A stretch of 44,422 bases of DNA from Mastigocoleus sp. MO_188.B34 (GCF_030065675.1 NZ_JASJDK010000071.1:1-44422), one strand, 5' to 3'. Shown: positions 15,999-24,880, numbered from the stretch's first letter. Notes: generated by a model from the sequence alone, not told the origin. A program made the numbers and translations.

Positions 15999-18070
15999 TA
16001 CAAAATCTCCTCCAACATCCCCCTAATCTCTTCTTCCAACTCCTTAATTTCCAATTCAATTTCCTTTAAATCCCTTGGTGGTACATATTCGTAAAAATGG
16101 CGGGTAAAGGGAATTTCATAACCTACCTTAGTCTTACTTTCATCCACCCAGGCATCTGGCAGATGAGGCAGCACTTCCCGCTTCATATACTCATTAATAT
16201 CATCCTTAAGCGGTACATTTTCATAGTCACGTAAATCTGTATCCGCTTCAGCATTTCCATCTTTATCAGTGCAAATATCAGCCGTTTCATCTCTTTCACT
16301 TAAACCATTCAAAATGGCTTTTTTTACTGGAGCAGAAACTTTACCATTTACCCCTTTGAGCGCCTTAGTTACATCTTTTTCAAACTCATTGCGGTTTTTA
16401 TATAATTTATCTCCCAAAGTCTGCAATGCTTGCTTAATCTCAGCCTGCAACTTTTCTCCAGCTTTAATCTCTTCCTTCGCCGCCGCCTCTCCCTTCTTTT
16501 TAGAACTGGCTAATTTAGCAAATCCAGTCTCACTTTCCACTTTAGCTATCCGTTCTTGAGTAACCTGAAAATTCAGTCTGAGGGGTCGCTCTACCGTAAT
16601 TCGCCAGTAACCAAAATCTTTGTTATCAAAAATCTTACTGACAACCACATCCTTTTCTTTCCCATCAACTTCCAGTCTACGCCTTTCATTATCTTGAAAA
16701 GCACCATAAATCTTGGTAATTTCGGCAATTTGGTCAGGCTTATTATCTTGCCCATCCCCAATTTCATTTCTTTTATTACCCAGAGAGCGGCTCATTTTCT
16801 TGTAATAATTGATAGCGTTAATTAACTGAATCTTGCCTTTTCTCTCTGGTATCTTTTTATTAGTAACAACCCAGATATAAGTATAAATACCTGTGTTATA
16901 AAACAGCTGATCGGGTAAAGCTACAATTGCTTCCAGTAAATCATTTTCTATAATCCATCTGCGAATCTCACTTTCACCACTTCCCGCACTGCCAGAAAAG
17001 AGAGGAGAGCCATTAAAGACAATGGCAATACGCGAACCACCATTATCCCGCTTCATCTTGGAAATCATGTGCTGCAGAAAGAGGAAGGAGCCATCGGAGA
17101 TTCTGGGTAAACCTGCTCCAAAGCGCCCGTCAAACCCTTTCTTCTCATACTCTGCCCTCACGTGAGTCTGCACCTTCTTCCACTCCACCCCAAAGGGAGG
17201 GTTGGAAAGTATGTAATCAAAAGTCTCGCCTACCAAACCGTCACTGGTAAAGGTGTTGCCAAACTTGATATTGCTCACATTCTGCCCCTTTATCAACATA
17301 TCTGATTTACAGATAGCGTAGGATTCAGGGTTGATTTCCTGCCCAAAAACCACAGGTTTGGCATCAATATTCAGTTCTTTAATATACTCTTCTGAAACAG
17401 ATAACATACCTCCTGTTCCACAAGCGGGATCGTAAATGGTTTTCACAATTCCTTCCTGGGTCAGAATATCTCTGTCATTAATAAAGAGCAGATTAACCAT
17501 TAATCGGATAACTTCGCGGGGTGTAAAGTGTTCCCCGGCAGTTTCGTTGGATAATTCGGAAAATTTGCGGATTAGTTCTTCAAAAACATAACCCATTTCC
17601 ATATTTGAAACTACATTTGGGTGCAAATCTACTTCTGCAAATTTCTTTATAACTAAAAATAGTAAATCGGCTTCATCTAAACGGGTAATATGGTCATTAA
17701 AATTGAAATAATCTATAATTTCGCGCCCAGAGGAAGAAAAATAATTAATAAAATTCTTGAGATTAGGTGCCACATTCTCAGCATCTTTGGTCAGTTCCTC
17801 AAAAGTAAAACGGCTAGTGTTGTGAAAGGGAACTCCGGCTTTCTGGTTAAGTAATGGTTCTGGATTTTTTATCTTCAGCGACTTCACTTTATTCTCAAAG
17901 AAATCCAGCACTTCTTTTTTAGTTGGTTCTAAAACACAATCCAAACGGCGCAGCACCGTAAAAGGTAGTATGACCTTACCATAATCAGCTTGCTTGTAAT
18001 CTCCGCGCAGCAAGTCAGCCACACTCCAAATAAAATTGGCTAGTTGTCCTACCTTTTCCGTTCTTGCCAT
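15998..18070 (-). CDS. hsdM: type I restriction-modification DNA (adenine-N6) methyltransferase subunit
   Basis: From the ATG at 18070 the product is 690 residues. The N-terminal HsdM helical domain (VGQLANFIWSVADLLRG...) leads into the N6-adenine methyltransferase core. The SAM motif DPACGTGG is near residue 214, and the catalytic NPPF is near 290. The C-terminal region is long and ends in a Glu-rich helix that should pack with HsdS. The frame extends 17 codons further to a TTG at 18121; I chose the ATG because homologs begin near MARTEKVGQLANF, although no strong ribosome-binding site favours either. It is the first gene of the operon. The 70-odd bases upstream must contain the promoter and also form the junction with a truncated GNAT gene. 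Confidence 0.95.
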   Translation of the reverse strand: MARTEKVGQLANFIWSVADLLRGDYKQADYGKVILPFTVLRRLDCVLEPTKKEVLDFFENKVKSLKIKNPEPLLNQKAGVPFHNTSRFTFEELTKDAENVAPNLKNFINYFSSSGREIIDYFNFNDHITRLDEADLLFLVIKKFAEVDLHPNVVSNMEMGYVFEELIRKFSELSNETAGEHFTPREVIRLMVNLLFINDRDILTQEGIVKTIYDPACGTGGMLSVSEEYIKELNIDAKPVVFGQEINPESYAICKSDMLIKGQNVSNIKFGNTFTSDGLVGETFDYILSNPPFGVEWKKVQTHVRAEYEKKGFDGRFGAGLPRISDGSFLFLQHMISKMKRDNGGSRIAIVFNGSPLFSGSAGSGESEIRRWIIENDLLEAIVALPDQLFYNTGIYTYIWVVTNKKIPERKGKIQLINAINYYKKMSRSLGNKRNEIGDGQDNKPDQIAEITKIYGAFQDNERRRLEVDGKEKDVVVSKIFDNKDFGYWRITVERPLRLNFQVTQERIAKVESETGFAKLASSKKKGEAAAKEEIKAGEKLQAEIKQALQTLGDKLYKNRNEFEKDVTKALKGVNGKVSAPVKKAILNGLSERDETADICTDKDGNAEADTDLRDYENVPLKDDINEYMKREVLPHLPDAWVDESKTKVGYEIPFTRHFYEYVPPRDLKEIELEIKELEEEIRGMLEEIL

Positions 18071-18189
18071 TAAAAATCCCAACTCTAATTTATCTTTTGC
18101 GGCATCTTTGAGTTTAGCCAACTACTTATTTAAGCAGATTTATTACTAATAAAACTAGAAACAATAGAAACTATACATCAAATATCAAC

Positions 18190-18498
18190 CAAGGTGGCTA
18201 TCGTCTTTTTGCTCTACGAGATACTGGTGTTATTGTTTCTCTTGCGGGTCTTGCTATAATTACAAACTTTTATTATGGTCGCCATGTGTGGGTTTACGAT
18301 TTAGTTACAACCAGCAAAGTTCGCTCCAAAGGCTACGGTCGTCATTTGATGAAGTTTATTGAGGAGTTTGCTCGTCAAGAAAACTGCGAAGTTGTTGCAC
18401 TATCATCAGGGTTCGAACGAAAAGATGCTCATCGCTTTTACGAAGAGCGCATGAATTATGAGAAATGCGCCTATGTGTTTAAAAAATCTGTGCAATAG
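18190..18498 (+). pseudogene. 5'-truncated GNAT acetyltransferase
   Basis: The open frame reads from about 18190 through GGYRLFALRDTGVIV to a stop at 18498. It holds the acetyl-CoA-binding GNAT motif (RSKGYGRHLM) and the C-terminal strand region (SGFERKDAHRFYEERM). No ATG start with a ribosome-binding site exists; only a GTG at 18286, inside the fold. About 45 N-terminal residues of the family are missing. The break falls about 60 bp from the hsdM start region. A possible matching 5' stub lies at 10546, on the other side of the restriction operon, which suggests the operon was inserted in this gene. Confidence 0.75.
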
Positions 18499-18562
18499 GG
18501 TTTCAAAATTATTTTTTCCAATCTAATTTTTCCCTATCTAAATAATGGCAAGCGATAAAAAA

Positions 18563-19228
18563 TTACCAAGGTAATACTTCGCCATTAGCATGCCAGAAGG
18601 TTCCGGTGTTGTCCATATTTAACTGATCAATACGAGCTAACAATCCTTTCACTGATGTCTCAGTAGTAATTCCAGAATCAGTAAAGTTCGTCATACGTGT
18701 CTTAACTAACCCTGGATGAAGAATCGCAACAGGGATACCTTTCGATTTCAAATCTTCAGATAATGATTTACCAGCCATTGACATAGCAACTTTCGACATT
18801 CGATAACCATACTGACCGCCAGAAGTATTATCATCAATGGAACCCATGCGGCTAGTCATCATGATGACTTTTGAACCCGACTTTAAGTTAGGAAGCAAAG
18901 CTTGAGTCAAACGTAATGGACCAATTGCATTAACTTCAAACTGTCGGCGAATGCTGTCAAAATCTAAGTTATCCAGACCCATTCGTTCTACAATACCAGC
19001 ATTATTAATTAAAACATCAATAGTTTCACCATCAAGTCGTTTAACCAAACTAGCAACTGAGGATTCATCTGTAATATCGATATCTGTTTCTACTCGTATA
19101 CCTAAATTCTTTAATTCATCTGATGCTGAACGACATACAGCAATTACATCATCACCTCGTTCTTTGAGTTGATGACAGTATTCTAAGCCTATACCTCGAT
19201 TTGCTCCAGTTACTAGATAAGTTGCCAT
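18563..19228 (-). CDS. SDR-family oxidoreductase (C-factor-like)
   Basis: This 221-residue short-chain dehydrogenase/reductase is fully canonical: TGANRGIG at residues 7-14 for NAD(P), NNAG near 80, a catalytic Ser in MMTSRMGS, and Y-x-x-x-K in YGYRMSK. The small size and the layout resemble CsgA/C-factor-like SDRs. The substrate cannot be told. The ATG at 19228 begins directly with the first beta-strand. The gene stands alone between the GNAT remnant and a secreted protein gene. Confidence 0.88.
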   Translation of the reverse strand: MATYLVTGANRGIGLEYCHQLKERGDDVIAVCRSASDELKNLGIRVETDIDITDESSVASLVKRLDGETIDVLINNAGIVERMGLDNLDFDSIRRQFEVNAIGPLRLTQALLPNLKSGSKVIMMTSRMGSIDDNTSGGQYGYRMSKVAMSMAGKSLSEDLKSKGIPVAILHPGLVKTRMTNFTDSGITTETSVKGLLARIDQLNMDNTGTFWHANGEVLPW

Positions 19229-19387
19229 ATTGATATTTTCCCTGACTTACAGCTTTAGAGTATCAAGTTTTGGGCATTTTATTTTTGATGTCGAAAATAA
19301 CAAAAGTCCCCCAATAAATTGGACGTAGTGGTTAACGGGGGATTTAGGAAGATCCAAGATATCTTAGATAAATAATATGTATGACTT

Positions 19388-19915
19388 TTAAATATTTTCT
19401 AATCCATAGCAGGATTGTCCTGATCCGAAACGTCGTTTATATGGGTAAACTTCAAAATCAACTGGACATTCGGTTAATTCTACTTTCCCATTGGGCATTA
19501 AAGCAAAATTTCTGCTCCAATCGGTCTGATATACCTCAAAAACAACCAGATCGATGAAATCACAAGTTTTGATTATGGGTGTAGCAATAGTATTCAGTAA
19601 TGCAGGAGAATTCATAACCGAGTTTACCGACGCTCCCCGAATATGGAATTCTTGTTTGTGCAGACGACCTTGGTGATGGTTAGGATAACTAATTGCAAAT
19701 ATTGGAGATTTAACTACTTGAATTTGAGGAATTTTTTCTAGTTTATTTTTAGCATTTTTAGCATCAGTAATAGCTGTAAGGCATTCTTGTGTTAAATTAA
19801 AATTTTTATCTTTTGCTTGAGAAGCAATTGTGATACCTTCGGCAAGGACTGGAACAGTACAAACAGTCAAGCTTAATAAACTTATAGCAGTACTTGTAAG
19901 TAGTTTTTTCACCAT
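19388..19915 (-). CDS. secreted hypothetical protein
   Basis: This 175-residue protein begins with a Sec signal peptide (MVKKLLTSTAISLLSLTVCTVP, cleavage probably after VLAEG or nearby). The mature part has four Cys (near 44, 116, 147 and 168) that could form two disulfides in the periplasm or outside the cell. I do not recognise a domain. It begins with ATG at 19915 and is flanked on the upstream side by a MITE-like element. It may be a cyanobacterial lineage-specific exported protein. Confidence 0.75.
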   Translation of the reverse strand: MVKKLLTSTAISLLSLTVCTVPVLAEGITIASQAKDKNFNLTQECLTAITDAKNAKNKLEKIPQIQVVKSPIFAISYPNHHQGRLHKQEFHIRGASVNSVMNSPALLNTIATPIIKTCDFIDLVVFEVYQTDWSRNFALMPNGKVELTECPVDFEVYPYKRRFGSGQSCYGLENI

Positions 19916-19983
19916 AATCTTTTAAATAGTCAATTTAGTTATGTTTTTAATGAAAAGTGAAGGATAATTTGCCACTTTTTCTA

Positions 19984-20145
19984 AGAGGCTGTTTAAAAAG
20001 TTATATTATTTACCTAACATATCTTGGATTCCCCTAAATCCCCTTGGAAAGGGGGACTTTGCCTAGACTTTGCCCCCTTTTTAAGAGGATTGGGGGATCT
20101 AAATAATGATTTTGGGTAATAAACAATACTTTATAAACAACCTCT
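19984..20145. mobile_element. 162-bp MITE-like element with 31-bp terminal inverted repeats
   Basis: The left end (AGAGGCTGTTTAAAAAGTTA...) and the right end on the opposite strand (AGAGGTTGTTTATAAAGTAT...) match at about 24 of 31 positions. The interior (about 20030-20101) is a second, GC-richer imperfect palindrome of the TCCCCCTAAATCCCCC type common in cyanobacterial genomes. It has no coding capacity. A clear target-site duplication is not visible. Confidence 0.7.
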
Positions 20146-20185
20146 AATGATTATGCTGAAAACTACAATCTACTCGTGCACTATT

Positions 20186-21034
20186 TCACAAAAACGATAA
20201 AGGATTGCTCATATTTTCTGCAAAACCAAGAATACCGCGATCGCGATGTTCGTAAAGTAAATTCCCTTCTGAATCAAACAGAAAAGTTCCTCCCCGTTGA
20301 GTCAAATAAGCTGAGTTAGGAACATAGGTATTCCAATTGCTTAAAACTTCGCTCATATTTCGCAAACGCAGAGTTGCAAGTTCAAAAGGACGTTGAAAAC
20401 CTTTTCCTCCTGCAAACTTGAAAAAAGAACCTTTGATTGCTGGTAAAGGTGTACCATCTACAACTTCTTCATCACCAATTAACTGGGGAGATTGACGATC
20501 GCCCTTATAACCCCGAAATACTTCTGCTAAAGTTCCTGGACTACCAATTCCTGCGCACATCAGCATAAAATTTAACCAAGCATTTTGTCCATCTGAAAAT
20601 AAAGGAAGTTTTGCAGACAAACCGGGATAAAGTCCCAATAAGGCGTGAATTTTGGCTTCAGGATCTACAAATAATGATTCTTGGGGGAAACCGGTATACT
20701 CACAAAATTTTAAACCAGAATTGCGATCGCCAATTCCAATAGCGCGAATAGCTATTTCTTTAGCTTGCAATTTTTCTTTTTCTCTTTGCAGCCACCAAGC
20801 ATACTCCAGGTTATCAAAATCCCCCAATTGGGACCAAATTAAAACCAGAGTTTGGGGAGCGTTAGAAGAATCATTCAAAATTGGCTGAATCTCTCCATCA
20901 CTAATTCGCAAGCATTGAGTTTGCTTCAAGATAGAGTAGATATTTTGAGAGTTTGTAGCTTGAGAGTTTGTAGCTTGAGGGTTTTTATCTTGAGAGGTTT
21001 TATCTTGAGAGTTTGAGTTAGTTGAGGGATTCAT
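20186..21034 (-). CDS. AhpC/TSA-like (peroxiredoxin-like) protein with repeat N-terminus
   Basis: This 282-residue protein belongs to a thioredoxin-fold AhpC/TSA-like group seen in cyanobacteria. Visible landmarks are TLVLIWSQLGDFDNLEYAWWLQ, a conserved IGIGDRNSGLKFCEYTGFP segment and RGGTFLFDSEGNLLYEHRDRGILG near the C-terminus. The usual peroxidatic Cys context (PxxxTxxC) is absent, so peroxidase activity is doubtful; Cys110 in KFCEYTG is a candidate redox residue. The first 30 residues are low-complexity (SQATN/SQDKN pentapeptides) encoded by 15-bp tandem repeats. It starts 62 bp downstream of the TetR gene on the same strand and could be co-transcribed with it. Confidence 0.75.
   Translation of the reverse strand: MNPSTNSNSQDKTSQDKNPQATNSQATNSQNIYSILKQTQCLRISDGEIQPILNDSSNAPQTLVLIWSQLGDFDNLEYAWWLQREKEKLQAKEIAIRAIGIGDRNSGLKFCEYTGFPQESLFVDPEAKIHALLGLYPGLSAKLPLFSDGQNAWLNFMLMCAGIGSPGTLAEVFRGYKGDRQSPQLIGDEEVVDGTPLPAIKGSFFKFAGGKGFQRPFELATLRLRNMSEVLSNWNTYVPNSAYLTQRGGTFLFDSEGNLLYEHRDRGILGFAENMSNPLSFL
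20945..21019. repeat. five in-frame 15-bp tandem repeats
   Basis: Five units of a TTGAGAGTTTGTAGC type (plus strand) fall inside the start of the AhpC-like gene and encode SQATN/SQDKN pentapeptides on the minus strand. As the unit is a multiple of three, copy-number change would lengthen or shorten the N-terminal tail without a frameshift. Confidence 0.85.
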
Positions 21035-21096
21035 TTTTTATCGGGAGGTGTATCTAGGATTTCAGGGGATATGCAAAAAAAGTTCGATTTTGCAAC

Positions 21097-21732
21097 TCAG
21101 CCATTGGGGAAATAGATTTTTAGGTAAGCAACAAGCAGCTTTTTTTCTTCTGCTCTTAATTTTGCTCTTAAGGTTTCATCAGCTTGTGAAGAGACAAATT
21201 CGAGAACACAGCAAGCTTCAACCGTTACCATTGAAATTAACTTGATTTGTTCTGGTTCCATCTCTGGAGCGCGAGCAGCAAAAAACGCTTCAAAATAAGG
21301 TTCTATCTCACGGTTAATATTTTCCACTATCGCCGTAGCTGTGGGTGAAAAATGATAGTCCAGCAATACCGCACGAAAACCTGGTTGCGACAAGAAATCA
21401 TCATAATAAGTATCAATAATCTGATCGATTACCGAACTAATTGGTAGATCGCAGTTCAGAGAACTTAACATCTCACTAAAAACTTCCCGCACCCGATCCA
21501 TGTAAAAGCTAGCTAAAGCTTGAAAAATCGCTGCTTTATCTGGGAAGAAACGGTATAGCGACCCTACAGAAGTTTTCGCTTGTTTCGCGATCGCAGTAGT
21601 AGAAGCAGCCTCATAACCCAGCTCACCAAAAACCCGAGCTGCTGCTTCGAGAATTTGAGTGACTCTTTTCTGACTGCGGGACTGCTGGGGTAAACGTCTA
21701 AAGCGATCAGTATCTTGGGGAATTTTGAGCAT
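21097..21732 (-). CDS. TetR/AcrR-family transcriptional regulator
   Basis: This 211-residue protein has an N-terminal TetR helix-turn-helix (about residues 18-65: RVTQILEAAARVFGELGYEAASTTAIAKQAKTSVGSLYRFFPDKAAI) and an all-helical ligand-binding domain with a C-terminal TetR-like DDFLSQPGFRAVLLD region. It lies divergent from a flavin amine oxidase gene. The 145-bp spacer holds three regularly spaced GAAA-N4-TTTC operator-like sites, so it probably represses that gene and perhaps itself. The ligand is unknown. The AhpC-like gene lies downstream in the same direction. Confidence 0.88.
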   Translation of the reverse strand: MLKIPQDTDRFRRLPQQSRSQKRVTQILEAAARVFGELGYEAASTTAIAKQAKTSVGSLYRFFPDKAAIFQALASFYMDRVREVFSEMLSSLNCDLPISSVIDQIIDTYYDDFLSQPGFRAVLLDYHFSPTATAIVENINREIEPYFEAFFAARAPEMEPEQIKLISMVTVEACCVLEFVSSQADETLRAKLRAEEKKLLVAYLKIYFPNG

Positions 21733-21786
21733 ATTCTCAACTCAGATAAATCAGCAAAACAAGCTTTACTTAATTGTAGTGAACGC

Positions 21787-21855
21787 GAAACTTTTTTCAT
21801 ATATTGACAAACGTGAAATTTTTTTCGTATTTTTAAAAAGTGAAAGTTTTTTCAT
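21787..21855. promoter_or_regulatory. three iterated operator-like palindromes
   Basis: Three 14-mers fit GAAANTTTTTTCRT: 21787-21800, 21815-21828 and 21842-21855. Each holds the palindrome GAAA-N4-TTTC. Start-to-start spacing is 28 and 27 bp. They occupy the region between the divergent TetR and amine oxidase starts, so they are probably binding sites for the TetR protein. Confidence 0.6.
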
Positions 21856-21877
21856 GTTTTTATTTTTGGTATTACAA

Positions 21878-23329
21878 ATGAAGCGTCGTCAATTGATGTA
21901 CAGTATCTTCTCTGCTTCAACTGTTGCAGTAGGCTCTCAACTTGTTGGACATCAACCTCCAAGAGCTAGTCAAATGGAAATTAAAAAGACAAGTCAAAAG
22001 ACATCTACAAAAACAGATTACGAAGTTATCGTCATCGGTGCGGGTGCAGCAGGTTTAGCAGCTGCGCGCTCTCTTCAAGATGCTGGACGTGAAGTTTTGG
22101 TACTGGAAGCTCGCGATCGCATAGGTGGAAGGATATACACTGACTACAACTTTGCATCCCATCCCATTGAACGGGGTGCAGAATACATTCAGGGTGAAAA
22201 TATCATTATCTGGAAAGGGATAAAGCAATATGGGCTAAAAACTCTCCCTGTTTTTGAAGATATTAAGCATGCTTTCACATACTTTAACGGGAAATATTTG
22301 TCCGTGAAGCAGCTGTATAAAGACTCTAAACCAAAAGCTTTAGACTTTCTCGTTTCAAGAGATTCAGAACTCTTTGAGTTAGCCGAACAATGGGTAAAAG
22401 CGGGTAAACCAGATACCACAGCAGCAAAATTACTAGCTGCAAATAATGTCCGCTTTTCCCCGGAATCCTATCGATTAGTAGATAATTCCTTCAGTAGTGA
22501 ATACGCTGCAAATCTCCAACAGTTAGGTGTCTATGGTCTCTTGGAAGCAAGCTATGAAGGAGATGGCGATCGCAATTTCCGTTTGAAAAAGGGGTATTCT
22601 CATCTGCTCAAACTGTTTGCAAATGACTTGAACATTCGTCACTCTACTCCGGTAAGCAAAATCATTTGGGACTCAGATGGAGTTCAATTGCAAACTGATA
22701 AAAATGAGACTTTCACAGCCAAGAAAGTGATAATTACGGTTCCATTAGCTTTATTACAATCAAACACGATTGTCTTCGAGCCAGTATTACCTCCTGGAAA
22801 ACGGGCTGCGATCGATGGACTGGGTATTGCTCATGTTACTAAACTAATTTTGAAATTTGACAAGCCTTTTTGGTCTAAAGAGACTGAATTCATCTTGACA
22901 ACTCTGGATACTCAAATGTGGTGGCGATCGGGTTGGGGTCGGAAAAAAGAAGCACCTGTATTAACGGCTTATACTGGAGCGACAAATGCAATTAATTTTA
23001 GTGAGATGGGTCGCGATGCTGCGATCAATGCTGGGTTAAGAGATTTAGAGAAAATTTTTAAAATTCCCCTTAAGCGTAGGTTGACTGATGCACTATTTGT
23101 AGATTTTAGAACCGATCCTTATTCCCAAATGGCTTATTCCTATGTTCCTGTGGGTGGAACTGGTTTGAGGAAGAAACTTGCTCAACCCGTTGACAACATT
23201 CTATTTTTTGCTGGGGAAGCAACTAACGTAAATCGTCCTTCAACAGTACATGGAGCAATTGAAAGTGGTTTAAGAGTAGCTCGGGAAGTATTGAGTATGA
23301 AATCGAGTATGGAGAATGTTCGGGAATAA
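21878..23329 (+). CDS. flavin-containing amine oxidase, probable Tat-exported
   Basis: From the ATG at 21878 the product is 483 residues. The N-terminus MKRRQLMYSIFSASTVAVGS looks like a twin-arginine signal peptide. The FAD-binding dinucleotide motif VIVIGAGAAGLAAARSL follows near residue 50, then EARDRIGGRIYT. The C-terminal FAD motif LFFAGEATN is near 443. This is the monoamine oxidase/amino-acid oxidase fold; it should oxidise an amine or amino acid and produce H2O2. A longer frame runs back to a TTG inside the TetR start, but it crosses the operator-like sites. It is divergent from the TetR gene that probably controls it. The substrate is unknown. Confidence 0.85.
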   Translation: MKRRQLMYSIFSASTVAVGSQLVGHQPPRASQMEIKKTSQKTSTKTDYEVIVIGAGAAGLAAARSLQDAGREVLVLEARDRIGGRIYTDYNFASHPIERGAEYIQGENIIIWKGIKQYGLKTLPVFEDIKHAFTYFNGKYLSVKQLYKDSKPKALDFLVSRDSELFELAEQWVKAGKPDTTAAKLLAANNVRFSPESYRLVDNSFSSEYAANLQQLGVYGLLEASYEGDGDRNFRLKKGYSHLLKLFANDLNIRHSTPVSKIIWDSDGVQLQTDKNETFTAKKVIITVPLALLQSNTIVFEPVLPPGKRAAIDGLGIAHVTKLILKFDKPFWSKETEFILTTLDTQMWWRSGWGRKKEAPVLTAYTGATNAINFSEMGRDAAINAGLRDLEKIFKIPLKRRLTDALFVDFRTDPYSQMAYSYVPVGGTGLRKKLAQPVDNILFFAGEATNVNRPSTVHGAIESGLRVAREVLSMKSSMENVRE

Positions 23330-23405
23330 TTACAAATCCATAATTACAAATCTATTCTTTAAATATTTGGTATTTATTTTTTCAAACTCTAGAAACAAAG
23401 AATCC

Positions 23406-23440
23406 AAAAAAGCCCAGTTGTTTCATTCACAAGCTGGGCT
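23406..23440 (-). terminator. rho-independent terminator of the small heat-shock gene
   Basis: AGCCCAG-TTGT ... ACAAG-CTGGGCT forms a stem with a single bulge (23411-23440). On the minus strand the stem is followed by a run of T (23411-23406). It lies about 70 bp downstream of the hspA stop, between the convergent genes. Confidence 0.75.
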
Positions 23441-23508
23441 AATATTTACAGAACCACATTACAGGAAACAAGAATTTACACAGAAATTCTTAACCAAGAT
23501 TACAAAGC

Positions 23509-23955
23509 TTAATTCTGTTCTAAATTAACTTTAACTACTTTATTCTTTTCTTCAGTAGTTTTAGGTAGTGTCAAGTTCAAAATACCATCTTTATATTCAG
23601 CCGTAGCTTTAGTATTTTGAATGCGAGTATGTAGAGGAATTACACGATAGAACTTGCCATAGGAAAATTCACTTCTAGTATTTCCATCATCCTCTGTTTT
23701 AGTTTCAGATTTACGTTCACCACTAATAGAAACAGAGTCTTCCATTACTTGAATGTCTAGGTCTTTTGCTTCCATACCTGGAACTTCAAGCTTTAGATGA
23801 AGTGCATCATCGGTTTCTGTGAGTTCGGCTGCTGGAGTTTTAGTAAAATTAGTTAACTCTCTGAAATTTACTGGAATTAAATCATCAAATAAGCGGTTAA
23901 AGCTACGTTCTAAACTTTGAAATTCATTGCTTGGGTTATAACGTACTAATCTCAT
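23509..23955 (-). CDS. hspA: Hsp20/alpha-crystallin small heat-shock protein
   Basis: This 148-residue protein has a short N-terminal arm (MRLVRYNPSNEFQSLERSFNRLFDDL) and a full alpha-crystallin domain (about residues 42-140). The domain contains LEVPGMEAKDLDIQV and the closing signature AEYKDGILNLTLPK. It should act as an ATP-independent holdase that keeps unfolding proteins soluble, as cyanobacterial HspA does. A GAGGGAG ribosome-binding site precedes the ATG, and a hairpin terminator follows. No CIRCE element was seen. Confidence 0.95.
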   Translation of the reverse strand: MRLVRYNPSNEFQSLERSFNRLFDDLIPVNFRELTNFTKTPAAELTETDDALHLKLEVPGMEAKDLDIQVMEDSVSISGERKSETKTEDDGNTRSEFSYGKFYRVIPLHTRIQNTKATAEYKDGILNLTLPKTTEEKNKVVKVNLEQN

Positions 23956-24352
23956 ATTTTTACTCCCTCTATTTGCTTACAGAATCTTTAGTTATTTCAA
24001 ATTTAATTTCTTGCTTCGATTACTATATTAGGGATAATTAATAGGATGGCAAATTCGGTTTTTAACACTTAATAATTGATGATTGCCGAACGATTGAAAA
24101 GCCATCAAATTATTACGGTTAATAGGAATATTATTAGTACGGTTTACCCTAAACAGCTTATGGAAATTACGCTATAATTTGCTCTGTTTCTGCTACTAAT
24201 TGTTTCTAATGACTTGCGCGTAGTCCTATACTTCCACTTCTTGTAAGGTCTTTCCAAATACTTGCAGTAATTAAAACGAAAAATTTATGACCCCAAAATA
24301 ACCGAGAATGGGAAAGTAAATTTTATTCGTTCTATATCGGAGTAAAGTTATA
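23956..24352. other. divergent promoter region, hspA and DUF1499 gene
   Basis: I see no gene. A TATAAT at 24173-24178 is a possible -10 on the plus strand, without a clear -35. A GGAG ribosome-binding site occurs at about 24341, before the DUF1499 start. Confidence 0.45.
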
Positions 24353-24811
24353 ATGTCTCGCCCGATCGCAATTGCTTTGGGAATATTCCTAGTCATAACA
24401 AGCTTTTTAATCCCTTCTGATGCAGCTTTGGCTGCTAATTTGGGAGTGAATAACAGCCATCTTGCAGCTTGTCCAGCTTCCCCGAACTGTGTTGTCAGTC
24501 AAGACGGTGATGCAAAACATGCTATTGACCCAATTACTTATCATGTGGATCGCGAGCAAGCAAAAGAAACTTTACTCAAAGTTCTTACCGTTGTTCCCCG
24601 TACAGAAGTTATCGAAAAAACAGATAGTTACATCCACGCTCTTTCTAAAAGTCGGATTTTCAAGTTTGTTGATGATGTAGAGTTTTATTTTCCAGATGAT
24701 GAGAAGGTAATTCATATGCGATCAGCTTCTCGGGTCGGAGAGTCGGATCTTGGTGTTAATCGCAGAAGGATGGAGCAAATTCGTCTAGCTATGGAAGATT
24801 TGGATGTTTAA
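24353..24811 (+). CDS. DUF1499 family protein, exported
   Basis: This 152-residue protein has an N-terminal signal-like hydrophobic segment (IAIALGIFLVITSFLIPSDAALAA). The DUF1499 pattern follows: LAACPASPNCVVSQ, then DPITYHV, SRIFKFVDDVEFYF and HMRSASRVGESDLGVNRRR near the C-terminus. The family has no settled function; it is common in cyanobacteria and plastids, often near the thylakoid or periplasm. GGAG lies just upstream of the ATG, and a clear terminator follows. It is a single-gene unit. Confidence 0.85.
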   Translation: MSRPIAIALGIFLVITSFLIPSDAALAANLGVNNSHLAACPASPNCVVSQDGDAKHAIDPITYHVDREQAKETLLKVLTVVPRTEVIEKTDSYIHALSKSRIFKFVDDVEFYFPDDEKVIHMRSASRVGESDLGVNRRRMEQIRLAMEDLDV

Positions 24812-24880
24812 ATTTGACGACTTAAATGTGATCGTTTAAATTTGATGTTTGAATTTTCGATTAAGTGAGTATATATCTAG

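Noticed and set aside
19301-19348. CCCCC/GGGGG pairing downstream of the SDR gene at 18563-19228
   Set aside because: The pairing is imperfect with a long loop and no T-run, and it lies upstream of that SDR gene.
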